From positions 2,418,001-2,482,000 of the forward strand of contig NZ_CP042163.1 in the NCBI RefSeq assembly GCF_007725405.1: DNA of 64,000 nucleotides, written 5' to 3'. How positions within the stretch are numbered: position 1 is the first letter of the stretch; each line of letters starts with the position of its first letter. The position numbers and the translations under genes were made by a program. This DNA is from Shouchella miscanthi. Lineage in GTDB: Bacteria; Bacillota; Bacilli; Bacillales; Bacillaceae_D. This document shows positions 1 through 8,433 of the stretch, one piece after another. The notes below the pieces were generated by a model that worked only from the letters and a program-made list of their open reading frames with translations, was not told the DNA's origin and did no database searches.

Positions 1-898
1 AGTTAACAATTGGATTCGTAATAGCTGTAAAGCCTTCAGCATGCTCTAAAATACCACTTAAGAACTGCATGGCTGTTTTGCTTAACTGACTTTCTGTTTT
101 CTCGTCATAAAATGCGTTACCCTCTTTTGTAAAGAGCGACATGTTTAAATGCATACCAGAGCCATTTACACCAAACAATGGTTTTGGCATAAACGTTGCA
201 TGAAGACCATGCTTACGAGCGATGGTTTTAACAACAAGCTTAAACGTCTGAATGTTGTCACATGCGGTAATCGCATCAGCGTATTTAAAATCAATTTCGT
301 GCTGACCAGGTGCAACTTCATGGTGAGATGCTTCAATGTCAAAGCCCATATCTTCTAGCTCTAAAACGATATCACGACGACAGTTCTCACCAAGGTCAGT
401 TGGTGCAAGGTCAAAATATCCACCTTTATCGTTTAACTCAAGGGTTGGCTCGCCTTTTTCATCATTCTTGAATAAGAAAAATTCCGGCTCTGGACCAATG
501 TTAAACCCTGTAAAACCTAATTCTTCTGCTTGTTTTAACACGCGCTTTAAAATCCCGCGAGGATCTCCATCAAATGGTGTTGGCTCTTCGCCTGGTTTAC
601 CTGGTTGATAAATATCACAAATTAATCGTGCTACTTTCCCTTTTTCAGGTGTCCATGGGAAGATGACCCACGTATCTAAATCCGGATAAAGGTACATATC
701 TGATTCTTCAATTCGTACAAAACCCTCGATGGAAGATCCGTCAAACATCATCTTGTTATCCAGCGCTTTTGAAAGCTGATCCACTGGAATTTCTACGTTT
801 TTAATTGTTCCTAATAAGTCTGTAAACTGTAGACGAATAAAGCGTACATTTTCGTCTTGTGCAATGCGAACAATATCTTCTCTTGAATAATTTGGCAA
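1..898 (-). CDS. glnA: Glutamine synthetase type I (3' part outside window)
   Basis: Makes glutamine from glutamate, ammonia and ATP in the cytosol, as a dodecamer. The first 299 codons are present and the C-terminal third lies beyond the left edge. The reading begins [14 protein letters not shown] and continues through beta-grasp and catalytic-domain landmarks that match Bacillus GlnA, such as [16 protein letters not shown] and [15 protein letters not shown]. The start is a TTG, chosen because GAGGAG sits 8-9 bases upstream; the nearby ATG at 901-903 is in another frame. It has its own sigma-A-like promoter. In B. subtilis glnR lies immediately upstream, but here ynbB does. The GlnA identity is certain; the TTG start is likely. 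Confidence 0.96.
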   Translation of the reverse strand, partial: MPNYSREDIVRIAQDENVRFIRLQFTDLLGTIKNVEIPVDQLSKALDNKMMFDGSSIEGFVRIEESDMYLYPDLDTWVIFPWTPEKGKVARLICDIYQPGKPGEEPTPFDGDPRGILKRVLKQAEELGFTGFNIGPEPEFFLFKNDEKGEPTLELNDKGGYFDLAPTDLGENCRRDIVLELEDMGFDIEASHHEVAPGQHEIDFKYADAITACDNIQTFKLVVKTIARKHGLHATFMPKPLFGVNGSGMHLNMSLFTKEGNAFYDEKTESQLSKTAMQFLSGILEHAEGFTAITNPIVN

Positions 899-940
899 CG
901 CATTTGCTCCTCTCACTCTGTTTTTATATGTAGAAAAGGA

Positions 941-958
941 CGTAAACGCCTTTTTACA
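941..958 (-). promoter_or_regulatory. Weak GlnR/TnrA-like inverted repeat in glnA leader
   Basis: Reads TGTAAAAAGGCGTTTACG on the minus strand, close to the GlnR/TnrA half-sites TGTNA and TNACA. The spacer is 8 rather than 7 bases and the last base is off. It sits about 20-40 bases downstream of the predicted start point, so it could act as a roadblock operator. Weak evidence. Confidence 0.2.
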
Positions 959-986
959 TGACTTTTAAACGATAAGCTATGTACGT

Positions 987-1015
987 ATCGTACTAAAGGC
1001 TTTTTTGTTCGTCAA
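987..1015 (-). promoter_or_regulatory. Predicted sigma-A promoter of glnA
   Basis: -35 TTGACG (1010-1015) and -10 TACGAT (987-992) are separated by 17 bases. A short palindrome, GTACG-ATA-CGTAC (981-993), covers the -10 and could be an operator or chance. The promoter lies directly behind the ynbB stop codon. Confidence 0.5.
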
Positions 1016-1024
1016 GAAAAGTCC

Positions 1025-2293
1025 TTATTCGTTGTCTTCCTTTTCCCCACGGTTCCTAAACGTCTTTTCTACTGCTTTCGTTACAGCAAGCTTCACATGT
1101 TCATACGTTAGGCCACCTTGAACATACGCAGTAAATGGCGCACGCAATGGGCCGTCAGCAGTTAATTCAATACTTGCACCTTGCACGAATGTGCCTGCCG
1201 CCATAATGACATCATCTTCATAACCTGGCATATAGCTCGGCGTTGGTGTAACGTGGGCATTTACTGGGGAAGTGTGTTGAATGGATTGACAAAAGGCAAC
1301 CATTTGTTCAGCTGTGTCAAAATAGACCGCTTGAATTAAATCAGTGCGTGTTTCACTCCAACGCGGTGACGTCTTCATTCCTACTTCTTCTAATAAAGCA
1401 GCTGTGAAATGAGCACCTTTTACGCTTTGAGCGACCACGTGTGGGGCTAAAAAGAAGCCTTGATACATGTCTGTTAGTGTCCCAAGTGTTGCCCCTCCTT
1501 CAGCACCAATACCCGGTGCAGCTAAACGATAGGAGGCTAACTCTACAAAATCCCGCTTCCCAACAATATACCCACCAGATTTAGCGATGCCACCACCTGG
1601 ATTTTTAATTAACGAACCTGCCATTAAATCAGCACCAACGTGACAAGGCTCTTTTGTTTCAACAAACTCTCCATAACAATTATCAACGAATACAATGACA
1701 TCCTCTTTTATCGATTTTACATAAGCGATAATATCTGCTAGTTCAGCAATCGTAAAGGAGGGACGATCTCCATACCCTCGTGAACGCTGAATTCCTATTA
1801 CTTTCGTCTGTTCATGAATCGCGTTTCGAATACCTTGCTTGTCCATTTTACCGTTCATAAGATCAACTTTGTTGTAGCCAATTGAATAATCACGCAGCGA
1901 GCCCTTACCATTTCCTCGAATACCGACAATTTCCTCGAGGGTATCATAAGGCGTTCCGCTAATGTATAGCAATTCATCTCCAGGACGTAATAGACCAAAA
2001 AGCGCTACAGCTATGGCGTGTGTACCAGACACAAGCTGATGGCGGACTAAGCTCGCTTCTCCTCCAAACACATCTGCATAAATTGCTTCTAACGTCTCTC
2101 GCCCCGCATCATCATACCCATAACCTGTTGAAGGAGTGAAATGAAAATCGGCGACTTGATGGGTCGCAAAACTTTCCATCACTCGATTCTGGTTAAATAG
2201 AGCGACTGCATCCACTTGTTCATGAATTGGTTTTATTTTGTCTTCTGCGCGTTGTACAAGCACGCTGACTTCTTTTGAAAATAATGATTTCAT
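1025..2293 (-). CDS. ynbB: YnbB, PLP-dependent methionine gamma-lyase-like protein
   Basis: A 422-residue fold-type I PLP enzyme of the 'aluminium resistance' / Met_gamma_lyase-like family (B. subtilis YnbB is about the same size). Visible landmarks are an N-terminal helical part, the glycine-rich STGYGYDDAGRETLE and LVSGTHAI segments, VDNCYGEF, and the probable PLP-lysine region SLIKNPGGGIAKSGGY. GGAGAG lies 9 bases before the ATG. The physiological substrate is not established, and the lyase activity is inferred from the fold. In B. subtilis it sits between hflX and glnR; both are missing here, so ynbB directly precedes glnA. No clear terminator is seen between the two. Confidence 0.9.
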   Translation of the reverse strand: MKSLFSKEVSVLVQRAEDKIKPIHEQVDAVALFNQNRVMESFATHQVADFHFTPSTGYGYDDAGRETLEAIYADVFGGEASLVRHQLVSGTHAIAVALFGLLRPGDELLYISGTPYDTLEEIVGIRGNGKGSLRDYSIGYNKVDLMNGKMDKQGIRNAIHEQTKVIGIQRSRGYGDRPSFTIAELADIIAYVKSIKEDVIVFVDNCYGEFVETKEPCHVGADLMAGSLIKNPGGGIAKSGGYIVGKRDFVELASYRLAAPGIGAEGGATLGTLTDMYQGFFLAPHVVAQSVKGAHFTAALLEEVGMKTSPRWSETRTDLIQAVYFDTAEQMVAFCQSIQHTSPVNAHVTPTPSYMPGYEDDVIMAAGTFVQGASIELTADGPLRAPFTAYVQGGLTYEHVKLAVTKAVEKTFRNRGEKEDNE

Positions 2294-2382
2294 ACGTTGT
2301 TTCTCTCCTAATTAAATTCAATCCTCTTAAGCTTATCACGTCATAAAAAAGAAAGAAATAAAATGGCGCCATGACACGCATC

Positions 2383-3309
2383 TTATTTCTTGAATGTGAA
2401 ATCTTCTTTTCGTAATGTCTCAAGCTCTGATTTTGTAAACTTATCTTCTTTTAACACCCGAACCGCTTGAAGTCGAATCGCTTCTTCCACCATATTTCTT
2501 ATATAACGTCCGTTGCTAAAAGCATACGTTTCCTCTACTAAAACATGCTTTAGATGCTCACGACAGCGATTCAATGCATCTTTTTCAATCATATAATCTC
2601 GATCTTTCGCCATTCCAATAAGCATCTCTATCAGTTCTTCTACCGAGTAATTCGGGAACGTAATTGAAATCGGAAAACGAGACGGTAAGCCCGGATTCAA
2701 AGACAGAAAAAAATCCATTTCTTTTGAATAACCCGCTAAAATGAGCACAAATTCATTTGCATGATTCTCCATTCCGCGAACGAGTGTATCAATGGCTTCT
2801 TTTCCAAAGTCTTTTTCCCCACCTCTTGAAAGAGAGTACGCTTCATCAATGAACAGAACGCCTCCTTGGGCTTGCTTTAAGACATCCCTTGTTTTCTGCG
2901 CAGTATGCCCAATATACTCACCAACAAGATCAGCCCGCTCCATTTCGATAAAGTGCCCTTTTGAGAGAACATTCATTTCATGTAAAAAAGAGGCAATAAG
3001 CCGAGCAACCGTTGTCTTGCCAGTGCCAGGATTGCCTTTGAAAATCATGTGCAATACTTGTTTTGGTGATTTTAAGCCGACTTCCTTCCGTCGTTCACTA
3101 ATATAAATCCATGCGTACAGTTCTTTTACAAGCGCCTTTATCTCTTTTAAGCCGATATAGTTTGCAAGTTTATGTTCAAACCGAACGAGAACTTCATGCT
3201 TTTCTTTTTCTTCAACAGACACAAACCAATCTGTGCTCGCACGCTTTTCAGGAGATTTATTTAACACGACATTTATCCGCGCATTATTTTTCATTTGGTG
3301 ATTTGACAT
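2383..3309 (-). CDS. spoVK: Stage V sporulation protein K, AAA+ ATPase
   Basis: An AAA+ ATPase of the CbbX/SpoVK group, needed for spore maturation in B. subtilis. Walker A is GNPGTGKTT (about residues 91-99) and Walker B is VLFIDEAY, followed by an arginine-finger region (LNPGLPSRFPISI). The start chosen is MSNHQMKNN, giving 308 residues, because GGGAGG precedes it by about 11 bases. An upstream in-frame TTG would add 26 residues that lack family similarity. The gene diverges from the recombinase gene. A mother-cell promoter is expected, but I could not pick one confidently; CGTATAGT about 45 bases upstream is only a poor sigma-E-like -10. Confidence 0.93.
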   Translation of the reverse strand: MSNHQMKNNARINVVLNKSPEKRASTDWFVSVEEKEKHEVLVRFEHKLANYIGLKEIKALVKELYAWIYISERRKEVGLKSPKQVLHMIFKGNPGTGKTTVARLIASFLHEMNVLSKGHFIEMERADLVGEYIGHTAQKTRDVLKQAQGGVLFIDEAYSLSRGGEKDFGKEAIDTLVRGMENHANEFVLILAGYSKEMDFFLSLNPGLPSRFPISITFPNYSVEELIEMLIGMAKDRDYMIEKDALNRCREHLKHVLVEETYAFSNGRYIRNMVEEAIRLQAVRVLKEDKFTKSELETLRKEDFTFKK

Positions 3310-3450
3310 GGTTAGTAAGACCTCCCTCGAAACCTCATCACTCCTACTACTATACGTGTAAGAAGACAATGCGTGATAAACACCCAAACGATGCTTCCTC
3401 TTCTTTATCTTATGGCTATGGTAGAAAAACCATGCCTCTAATCCTTCCCA

Positions 3451-3478
3451 TAGACATTTACACGGTTTTTGTTAAAAT
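3451..3478 (+). promoter_or_regulatory. Predicted sigma-A promoter of the recombinase gene
   Basis: TAGACA (3451-3456) and TAAAAT (3473-3478) are separated by 16 bases. This argues against the in-frame upstream start at 3469, which would lie inside the promoter. Confidence 0.5.
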
Positions 3479-3498
3479 TTAAGAAAAGGGGGAGTTGG

Positions 3499-4467
3499 AT
3501 GGACGTATTGTCGTGGAAAAACGTGTTTTTAGATCAGCTCGCTCTAAAAGGAAGAAAGCAGGGAACGATTCGTCGCTATGACTATGATTTGCTTGACTTC
3601 TTTCAATGGTTAGAAGAAAAGCCCTTTAAAACATTAACAACAGATGAGGTTGAAGCGTTTTACCATCACTTAATGATGTCACGTCAGTATAAAGTGCGGA
3701 CAATCCGCCGAATCTCTTCTGTACTTCGTCGTTTTACACTGTTTTTACTGGAAGAAGGCTCCTTACAAGATCATCCATTGCTCCATCATGAACCACCTTT
3801 GTTGAACCTTGAGCCCTTAACAAGAAATGAGTGGATTAGTCAAAAAGAAACAACAATTTTGCTCAAAACAAGCCATTCTGAAAGAGGGTTAACCGAAAAC
3901 CAACGAGCCGCTCGACCGCAATTAACAGAACGGAATTATACGATTTTGCTATTGCTAACGAACTATGGCATTACGCTAGGCGAAGCATGTGCGCTTACAA
4001 TGAGGGATACATCTTTTATTCAACAGACGATTATTGTTGGTTCAGATGCCTCTAAACGGACTCTAGTATTAGAGGACGACCACGCTAAACAACTTTATGT
4101 TTATTGGAGTAGCATTCCAGAACCTGTTCGACCTCGTATGCACACAGATGATTCATTCTTCGTCGCGTTTGATTTTACAAGACGAACCTATCATTGGTCT
4201 TATGAACACGATCGCCCAAAAGCATTAACTGCTATTGCTCTTCAAAAAATGATTCGTACAGAAGTTGCACGTGCACATTTACGGAAAGGCATTTCCGCAC
4301 AACATTTTCGTAATTCCTACTTACTACGATCGTTACTCTATTCTGGGCATGATCATCAGCTACAGCATAAACTTGGATTAAAAAGTCCGTTGTCTCTTCG
4401 CCGTTATGTACTGACCGTCTCGCGATTAACGACAAAAGAAAAAGCGCTTTTACTCACAACTAGATAA
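3499..4467 (+). CDS. Tyrosine-recombinase-like protein with degenerate active site
   Basis: A 322-residue protein with the two-domain layout of XerC/XerD-type recombinases: an N-terminal SAM-like core-binding domain (about residues 1-90) and a C-terminal catalytic-fold domain (about 105-310). Aligning by eye to XerD, the first catalytic Arg is Thr159 (YGITLGEA), the first His is Gln268, and the second His/Trp is Leu294 (KLGL). Lys186, Arg271 and Tyr303 are kept. Normal strand exchange is therefore doubtful, and a DNA-binding or structural role is possible. The start was chosen for GGGGGAG 4-5 bases upstream. It is one of two plus-strand genes, has its own promoter and terminator, and no phage genes surround it. 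Function unknown. Confidence 0.8.
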   Translation: MDVLSWKNVFLDQLALKGRKQGTIRRYDYDLLDFFQWLEEKPFKTLTTDEVEAFYHHLMMSRQYKVRTIRRISSVLRRFTLFLLEEGSLQDHPLLHHEPPLLNLEPLTRNEWISQKETTILLKTSHSERGLTENQRAARPQLTERNYTILLLLTNYGITLGEACALTMRDTSFIQQTIIVGSDASKRTLVLEDDHAKQLYVYWSSIPEPVRPRMHTDDSFFVAFDFTRRTYHWSYEHDRPKALTAIALQKMIRTEVARAHLRKGISAQHFRNSYLLRSLLYSGHDHQLQHKLGLKSPLSLRRYVLTVSRLTTKEKALLLTTR

Positions 4468-4503
4468 AAAAGATCTCTGAACAGTTGTTCAAGAGATCTT
4501 TTT
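4466..4503. terminator. Bidirectional terminator between recombinase gene and hfq
   Basis: AAAGATCTCT pairs with AGAGATCTTT around a loop that itself contains GAAC/GTTC. A-rich and T-rich flanks serve both strands, so it ends the two convergent transcripts. Confidence 0.85.
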
Positions 4504-4509
4504 CTACTT

Positions 4510-4743
4510 TTATACGTCCGTTTCGCTTTTCAACTGGACGTTTTTTTGCGGTGCAAATGTTGAAATTGCATGCTTATATACAAGCTGCTGCTTTCCTTCT
4601 GTCTCAATAATGACCGTGAAGTTGTCAAATCCCTTTATTGTGCCACGAAGTTGAAACCCATTTAATAAAAACATCGTGACTGGAATCGATTCCTTTCTTA
4701 GTTGATTTAAAAATTGATCTTGAATGTTCACCGTTGACTTCAT
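4510..4743 (-). CDS. hfq: RNA chaperone Hfq
   Basis: A 77-residue Sm-like protein that forms a hexameric ring and binds A- and U-rich RNA. The Sm1 region ([19 protein letters not shown]) and the Sm2 motif (LVYKHAIST) with the YKHAIS proximal-face signature are intact. [13 protein letters not shown] is the usual distal-face helix. The acidic C-terminal tail is short, as in Bacillus. It follows miaA by 37 bases, the same miaA-hfq order as in most bacteria, and ends at the shared terminator. Confidence 0.97.
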   Translation of the reverse strand: MKSTVNIQDQFLNQLRKESIPVTMFLLNGFQLRGTIKGFDNFTVIIETEGKQQLVYKHAISTFAPQKNVQLKSETDV

Positions 4744-4780
4744 AACGATAGCCCCTCTCTCTCTATGTGTTTCTACTTAA

Positions 4781-5749
4781 TTATTCGAGTCCATTTTTAA
4801 ATTTCCTGCAAGAAAAATCGACGACTTTCGGTAAAATTTCTTCAATCGTCTGGGAAGTAACATCAAACCATTCTGCTTCACTTTTATTTTTAAACCACGT
4901 TAGTTGTCTTTTTGCATACTGGCGCGAACGAGTTTTGATTTGGTCAATAGCTTGTGACAATGATTGCTCTCGATTAAAGTAAGCATACAGTTCTTTATAA
5001 CCAATGGCTTGGATCGCCGGTCCTTCAATGCCTGCTTTATACAAAGCCTCTACTTCTTCAACAAGCCCCAGTTCCATCATACGGTCTACACGTTGATTTA
5101 TGCGACTATACAGAAGCTCTCTATCCATTGTTAGACCAATTAGCGCACTATGGAACCGAGGCACCGATTGTTCTTCTTCCCGTTCAGAAAAACGATGCCC
5201 TGTAGTATGAAGGACTTCCAAGGCACGGATGACACGTCGTTCGTTATGAGGATGAATGGATTCTGCTGCTTTTGGATCCTTCTCTACAAGCAATTGAAAC
5301 AGAGCTGATCCCCCCTGTTTTTGAGCAAACATTTCCAGCTCTTGCCTATAAGCTGGATCGCTTTCTGCTTTAGAAAACGATAAATGGTGGGTAATAGCTT
5401 GGACGTACAACCCTGTGCCTCCAACCATGATGGGCATTTTACCTCGGGCCTTTACATTCGAAATTGCTGCTAGTGCACGGTCTTGAAAGCTCGAAACTGT
5501 CCATGGCTCCGTTGGGTGCAGCATATCAATTAAATGGTGAGGTACACGTGCTCTCTCTGCATCAGTTGGCTTCGCCGTTCCAATCGTCATACCTTGATAC
5601 ACTTGCATCGAATCAGCATTAATTATTTCGCCTTGTAACGTTTCTGCTAGACGTATACTTAGTTCGGTTTTTCCGACTGCGGTTGGTCCAACAACTGCAA
5701 TTAATGGATCTTTTTTCAACAACATACTTCCTTCCACTGTTTCATTCAT
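4781..5749 (-). CDS. miaA: tRNA dimethylallyltransferase MiaA
   Basis: Transfers dimethylallyl from DMAPP to the N6 of A37 in tRNAs that read UNN codons; MiaB in this window then methylthiolates the product. The P-loop GPTAVGKTELS is at about residues 21-31, followed by DSMQVYQGMTIGTAKP and QDRALAAI; the C-terminal part has the RSRQYAKRQLTWFKN signature. The 322 residues are near the family length. The first ATG overlaps the preceding stop (ATGA). Nine codons in, an ATG at 5725 has GGAAGG just upstream and is a possible alternative start. Confidence 0.96.
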   Translation of the reverse strand: MNETVEGSMLLKKDPLIAVVGPTAVGKTELSIRLAETLQGEIINADSMQVYQGMTIGTAKPTDAERARVPHHLIDMLHPTEPWTVSSFQDRALAAISNVKARGKMPIMVGGTGLYVQAITHHLSFSKAESDPAYRQELEMFAQKQGGSALFQLLVEKDPKAAESIHPHNERRVIRALEVLHTTGHRFSEREEEQSVPRFHSALIGLTMDRELLYSRINQRVDRMMELGLVEEVEALYKAGIEGPAIQAIGYKELYAYFNREQSLSQAIDQIKTRSRQYAKRQLTWFKNKSEAEWFDVTSQTIEEILPKVVDFSCRKFKNGLE

Positions 5750-6519
5750 TGCTTGATTACACCATATTGAAACGATGCATTTGCTCGTTTTTCTACTGAA
5801 AACCCGAGCGTTGCAAACAAATCACTTTTTGTGTGATTTTTTAAAACGACTTTTTTTCGCGCGACTCGTTTTGCTTCTTCGACCATAGTGGCTGTTAACG
5901 ATTGATAAGACGCAAATTGCTTTAGCCCTGCAATACCAGGGGAATGTAACCGAACATCGAACATCGGATCAAAGTAAACGACATCGACACTTTTTGATTC
6001 GCTTTTCTTTAAAAAAGAGAGACTATCTGTTTTAGTTACGTTTATCCGCCTTAAAGCATCAATAAAAAGGTCATCACCTTCACGCCAATTTGCAAGTCCG
6101 TGACTGACAATAAATGCTACATAGGCATTTGCTTCTAAACCAATAACCTGTCCCTTTTGGCCGACAGCCAATTGTGCCATCGTAGCGTCTGCCCCCATAC
6201 CGAGTGTAGCGTCAATAAACGTGTCTCCTGGCCCTAACTCCGTTGCGGCTAGAAAAGGATCATAGCCTGATCTTCGCCACTGCTTATAGCGTAGAAAAGC
6301 AACATTCGGGTGATAATAAAACGGCTCTGCCCCTTGCTGCTTATGCAAAATTAGTTTGTCTTTCGCAACAACTAACAGTGGCTGATCACCAAACGCTAAA
6401 TAGAAATCTTCGATGGAGCGATCATTTCGATCAATAAACGTACCGTTAAGTGGCGTTATATAAGACATCGCTTCCTCTTTTAAGCGTTCCACTTGTTTTC
6501 TTGCTGTTGTTACAATCAC
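5746..6519 (-). CDS. RsmJ-like class I SAM-dependent methyltransferase
   Basis: A 257-residue Rossmann-fold methyltransferase. The SAM site is seen in DTFIDATLGMGADATMA (about residues 98-114) and the acidic loop VIGLEANAY. The motif VVYFDPMFD resembles the DPMFP motif of the RsmJ/YhiQ 16S rRNA G1516 methyltransferase family (B. subtilis YpiP). The target in this organism is an inference. Start is GTG with GAGGGG 9 bases upstream. It lies 14 bases after mutL and overlaps miaA by 4 bases, so it is translated within the mutS-mutL-miaA-hfq operon. Confidence 0.8.
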   Translation of the reverse strand: MIVTTARKQVERLKEEAMSYITPLNGTFIDRNDRSIEDFYLAFGDQPLLVVAKDKLILHKQQGAEPFYYHPNVAFLRYKQWRRSGYDPFLAATELGPGDTFIDATLGMGADATMAQLAVGQKGQVIGLEANAYVAFIVSHGLANWREGDDLFIDALRRINVTKTDSLSFLKKSESKSVDVVYFDPMFDVRLHSPGIAGLKQFASYQSLTATMVEEAKRVARKKVVLKNHTKSDLFATLGFSVEKRANASFQYGVIKQ

Positions 6520-6533
6520 GTTTGTTTGCCCCT

Positions 6534-8423
6534 CTACATTACACGTTTAAACATTTTTTCTAATTCATAGGTGGAGAAGTGGATCAGAATAGGACGACCA
6601 TGGGGACATGTATAAGGCTCTTCACACCGCCTTAACGTTTCTAGCAGTTCAAACATCTCATCATGTCGCAAGTGCCGATTCGCTTTAATGGCCGCTTTAC
6701 AACTCATTAAAATGGCCGCTTCTTCTCGCAACCGGTACAAGTCAATTCGTTTAGTCCCAAGCAACTGGTCTATGATTTCGCGAATAGACGACTCTTCTTC
6801 TCCTCTTGGAAACCATATTGGATGTGACCGCACAACATACGTATGGTGACCAAATGGTTCAAGGGTTAACCCTACCATTTCTAATTTCTCTTTTGATTCT
6901 TGAATCATGGCTGCTTCTCGAGCGGTAAATTCTAGTGTTAGCGGAACGAGTAAATCTTGTAACGTTGACGTAGGCTCACTTAGTTTTTTGCGGAAATACT
7001 CATATTTAATCCGTTCCTGTGCCGCATGTTGATCAATTAAGTACATACCGTTATCGTTTTGCGCAACGATATAAGTTCCATGCATTTGTCCAACTGGGTA
7101 CAAAGGAGGAATGGTTGAAACGATCACTTCTTCAGATTTTTCTTGTTTGAGTTCAGATTGAACCGTTGGCGCTGTTTCAACCAGTTGCTCCATTTCAGCT
7201 TCAACATCCTTTTGACTGTTGTATTGCTGTTCTTGCATCGAAAACGGTTCCTCAGTCTTGGAAGTCGTTTTCAGCGGTGCAAGGTCACTCAACGGTTTCT
7301 TTTTGTAGGCATATGTTTCTTCATGAACCGCTACATCTGTCTCCTCTGATTCTACTGCTCGATCTTGGTAGCGCAATGAAAACGCTAGTTGTTGCGACGT
7401 TTGTTTCTCAACAACCGGCTTAGGTGATTGTGGAATTAATGTTTCCTGTGCAAAGACTTCTTTGATTGCAGTTGTCATCACTTCGCCAAGAGCCTCTTCT
7501 TTACTAAGTCGCACTTCAAGCTTTGATGGGTGTACGTTCACATCAATTAATGTTGGGTCCATTTCAATTTTCACTACCGCTAGTGGATAACGGCCAATCG
7601 GCAACAACGTATGAAAGCCTTGTTGAATGGCTTGTGCCAACTTGTAGTTACGAATGTAACGACCATTAATAAAGATAGACATGTATTGTCGGCTCGCTCG
7701 GGTTAGTTCTGGCTTAGCCACATAACCAGACACCGTATAATCAAGAGACTGTCCTTCAATCGGCACCATCATTGAAGCGGTTTGACGACCATACACTTCT
7801 GCAATGACCTGTAAGAGTCGACCGTTCCCGGTTGTATTTAAAACCGTTTTCCCATCACTCGTGTAGTGAAAAGAAATAGCAGGATACGCCAACGCCATTC
7901 GATTGACTACATCACTAACATGACCAGATTCAGTCAATTTTGTTTTTAAGTACTTTAACCGCGCCGGTGTATTATAAAATAAATCTTTGATGACGATGCT
8001 TGTCCCTTTTTTTGCACTGGAAGGCTGCCGATCAATCAATTCACCACCATGAAGAGTCAATTCTACTCCTTGCGTCCCCGTACTCGTTTGCACAGTTAAC
8101 GTCGATACCGACGCAATACTTGGTAAAGCCTCTCCTCGAAACCCTAACGTACGAATAGAAAACAAGTCGCGATCGTTTTGGATTTTTGAGGTGGCATGGC
8201 GTAAAAATGCCGTTTCCACTTGATCCGATGCTATCCCATGTCCATTGTCAACAATACGAATCGATTCCATACCGCCCTCTACTATTTCAACTAAAATGTC
8301 TGTTGCATCAGCATCAATAGCATTTTCAATTAATTCTTTCACAATTGAGGCAGGACGTTCAACCACTTCCCCAGCGGCTATTTTGTTGGACAAAGAATCA
8401 TGTAACTGGCGAATGACTTTCAC
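6534..8423 (-). CDS. mutL: DNA mismatch repair endonuclease MutL
   Basis: Couples MutS mismatch recognition to strand incision. The GHKL ATPase N-terminus is intact (ENAIDADA, DNGHGI, TLGFRGEAL). The C-terminal endonuclease site is complete: DQHAAQERIKYE, matching DQHA-x2-E-x4-E, then SCKAAIKAN, CPHGRP and a terminal FKR, so strand discrimination does not depend on MutH. The linker (about residues 340-440) is low-complexity and Gln/Glu rich. GAGGTG is 6 bases before the GTG start chosen; another GTG three codons earlier overlaps that site. It begins 10 bases after mutS. Confidence 0.97.
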   Translation of the reverse strand: MKVIRQLHDSLSNKIAAGEVVERPASIVKELIENAIDADATDILVEIVEGGMESIRIVDNGHGIASDQVETAFLRHATSKIQNDRDLFSIRTLGFRGEALPSIASVSTLTVQTSTGTQGVELTLHGGELIDRQPSSAKKGTSIVIKDLFYNTPARLKYLKTKLTESGHVSDVVNRMALAYPAISFHYTSDGKTVLNTTGNGRLLQVIAEVYGRQTASMMVPIEGQSLDYTVSGYVAKPELTRASRQYMSIFINGRYIRNYKLAQAIQQGFHTLLPIGRYPLAVVKIEMDPTLIDVNVHPSKLEVRLSKEEALGEVMTTAIKEVFAQETLIPQSPKPVVEKQTSQQLAFSLRYQDRAVESEETDVAVHEETYAYKKKPLSDLAPLKTTSKTEEPFSMQEQQYNSQKDVEAEMEQLVETAPTVQSELKQEKSEEVIVSTIPPLYPVGQMHGTYIVAQNDNGMYLIDQHAAQERIKYEYFRKKLSEPTSTLQDLLVPLTLEFTAREAAMIQESKEKLEMVGLTLEPFGHHTYVVRSHPIWFPRGEEESSIREIIDQLLGTKRIDLYRLREEAAILMSCKAAIKANRHLRHDEMFELLETLRRCEEPYTCPHGRPILIHFSTYELEKMFKRVM

Positions 8424-8433
8424 TGCACACACC

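Noticed and set aside
3499-4467. Recombinase gene as a sign of a prophage or integron
   Set aside because: No att-like repeats, phage genes or composition shift are seen around it; it is flanked by conserved spoVK and hfq.
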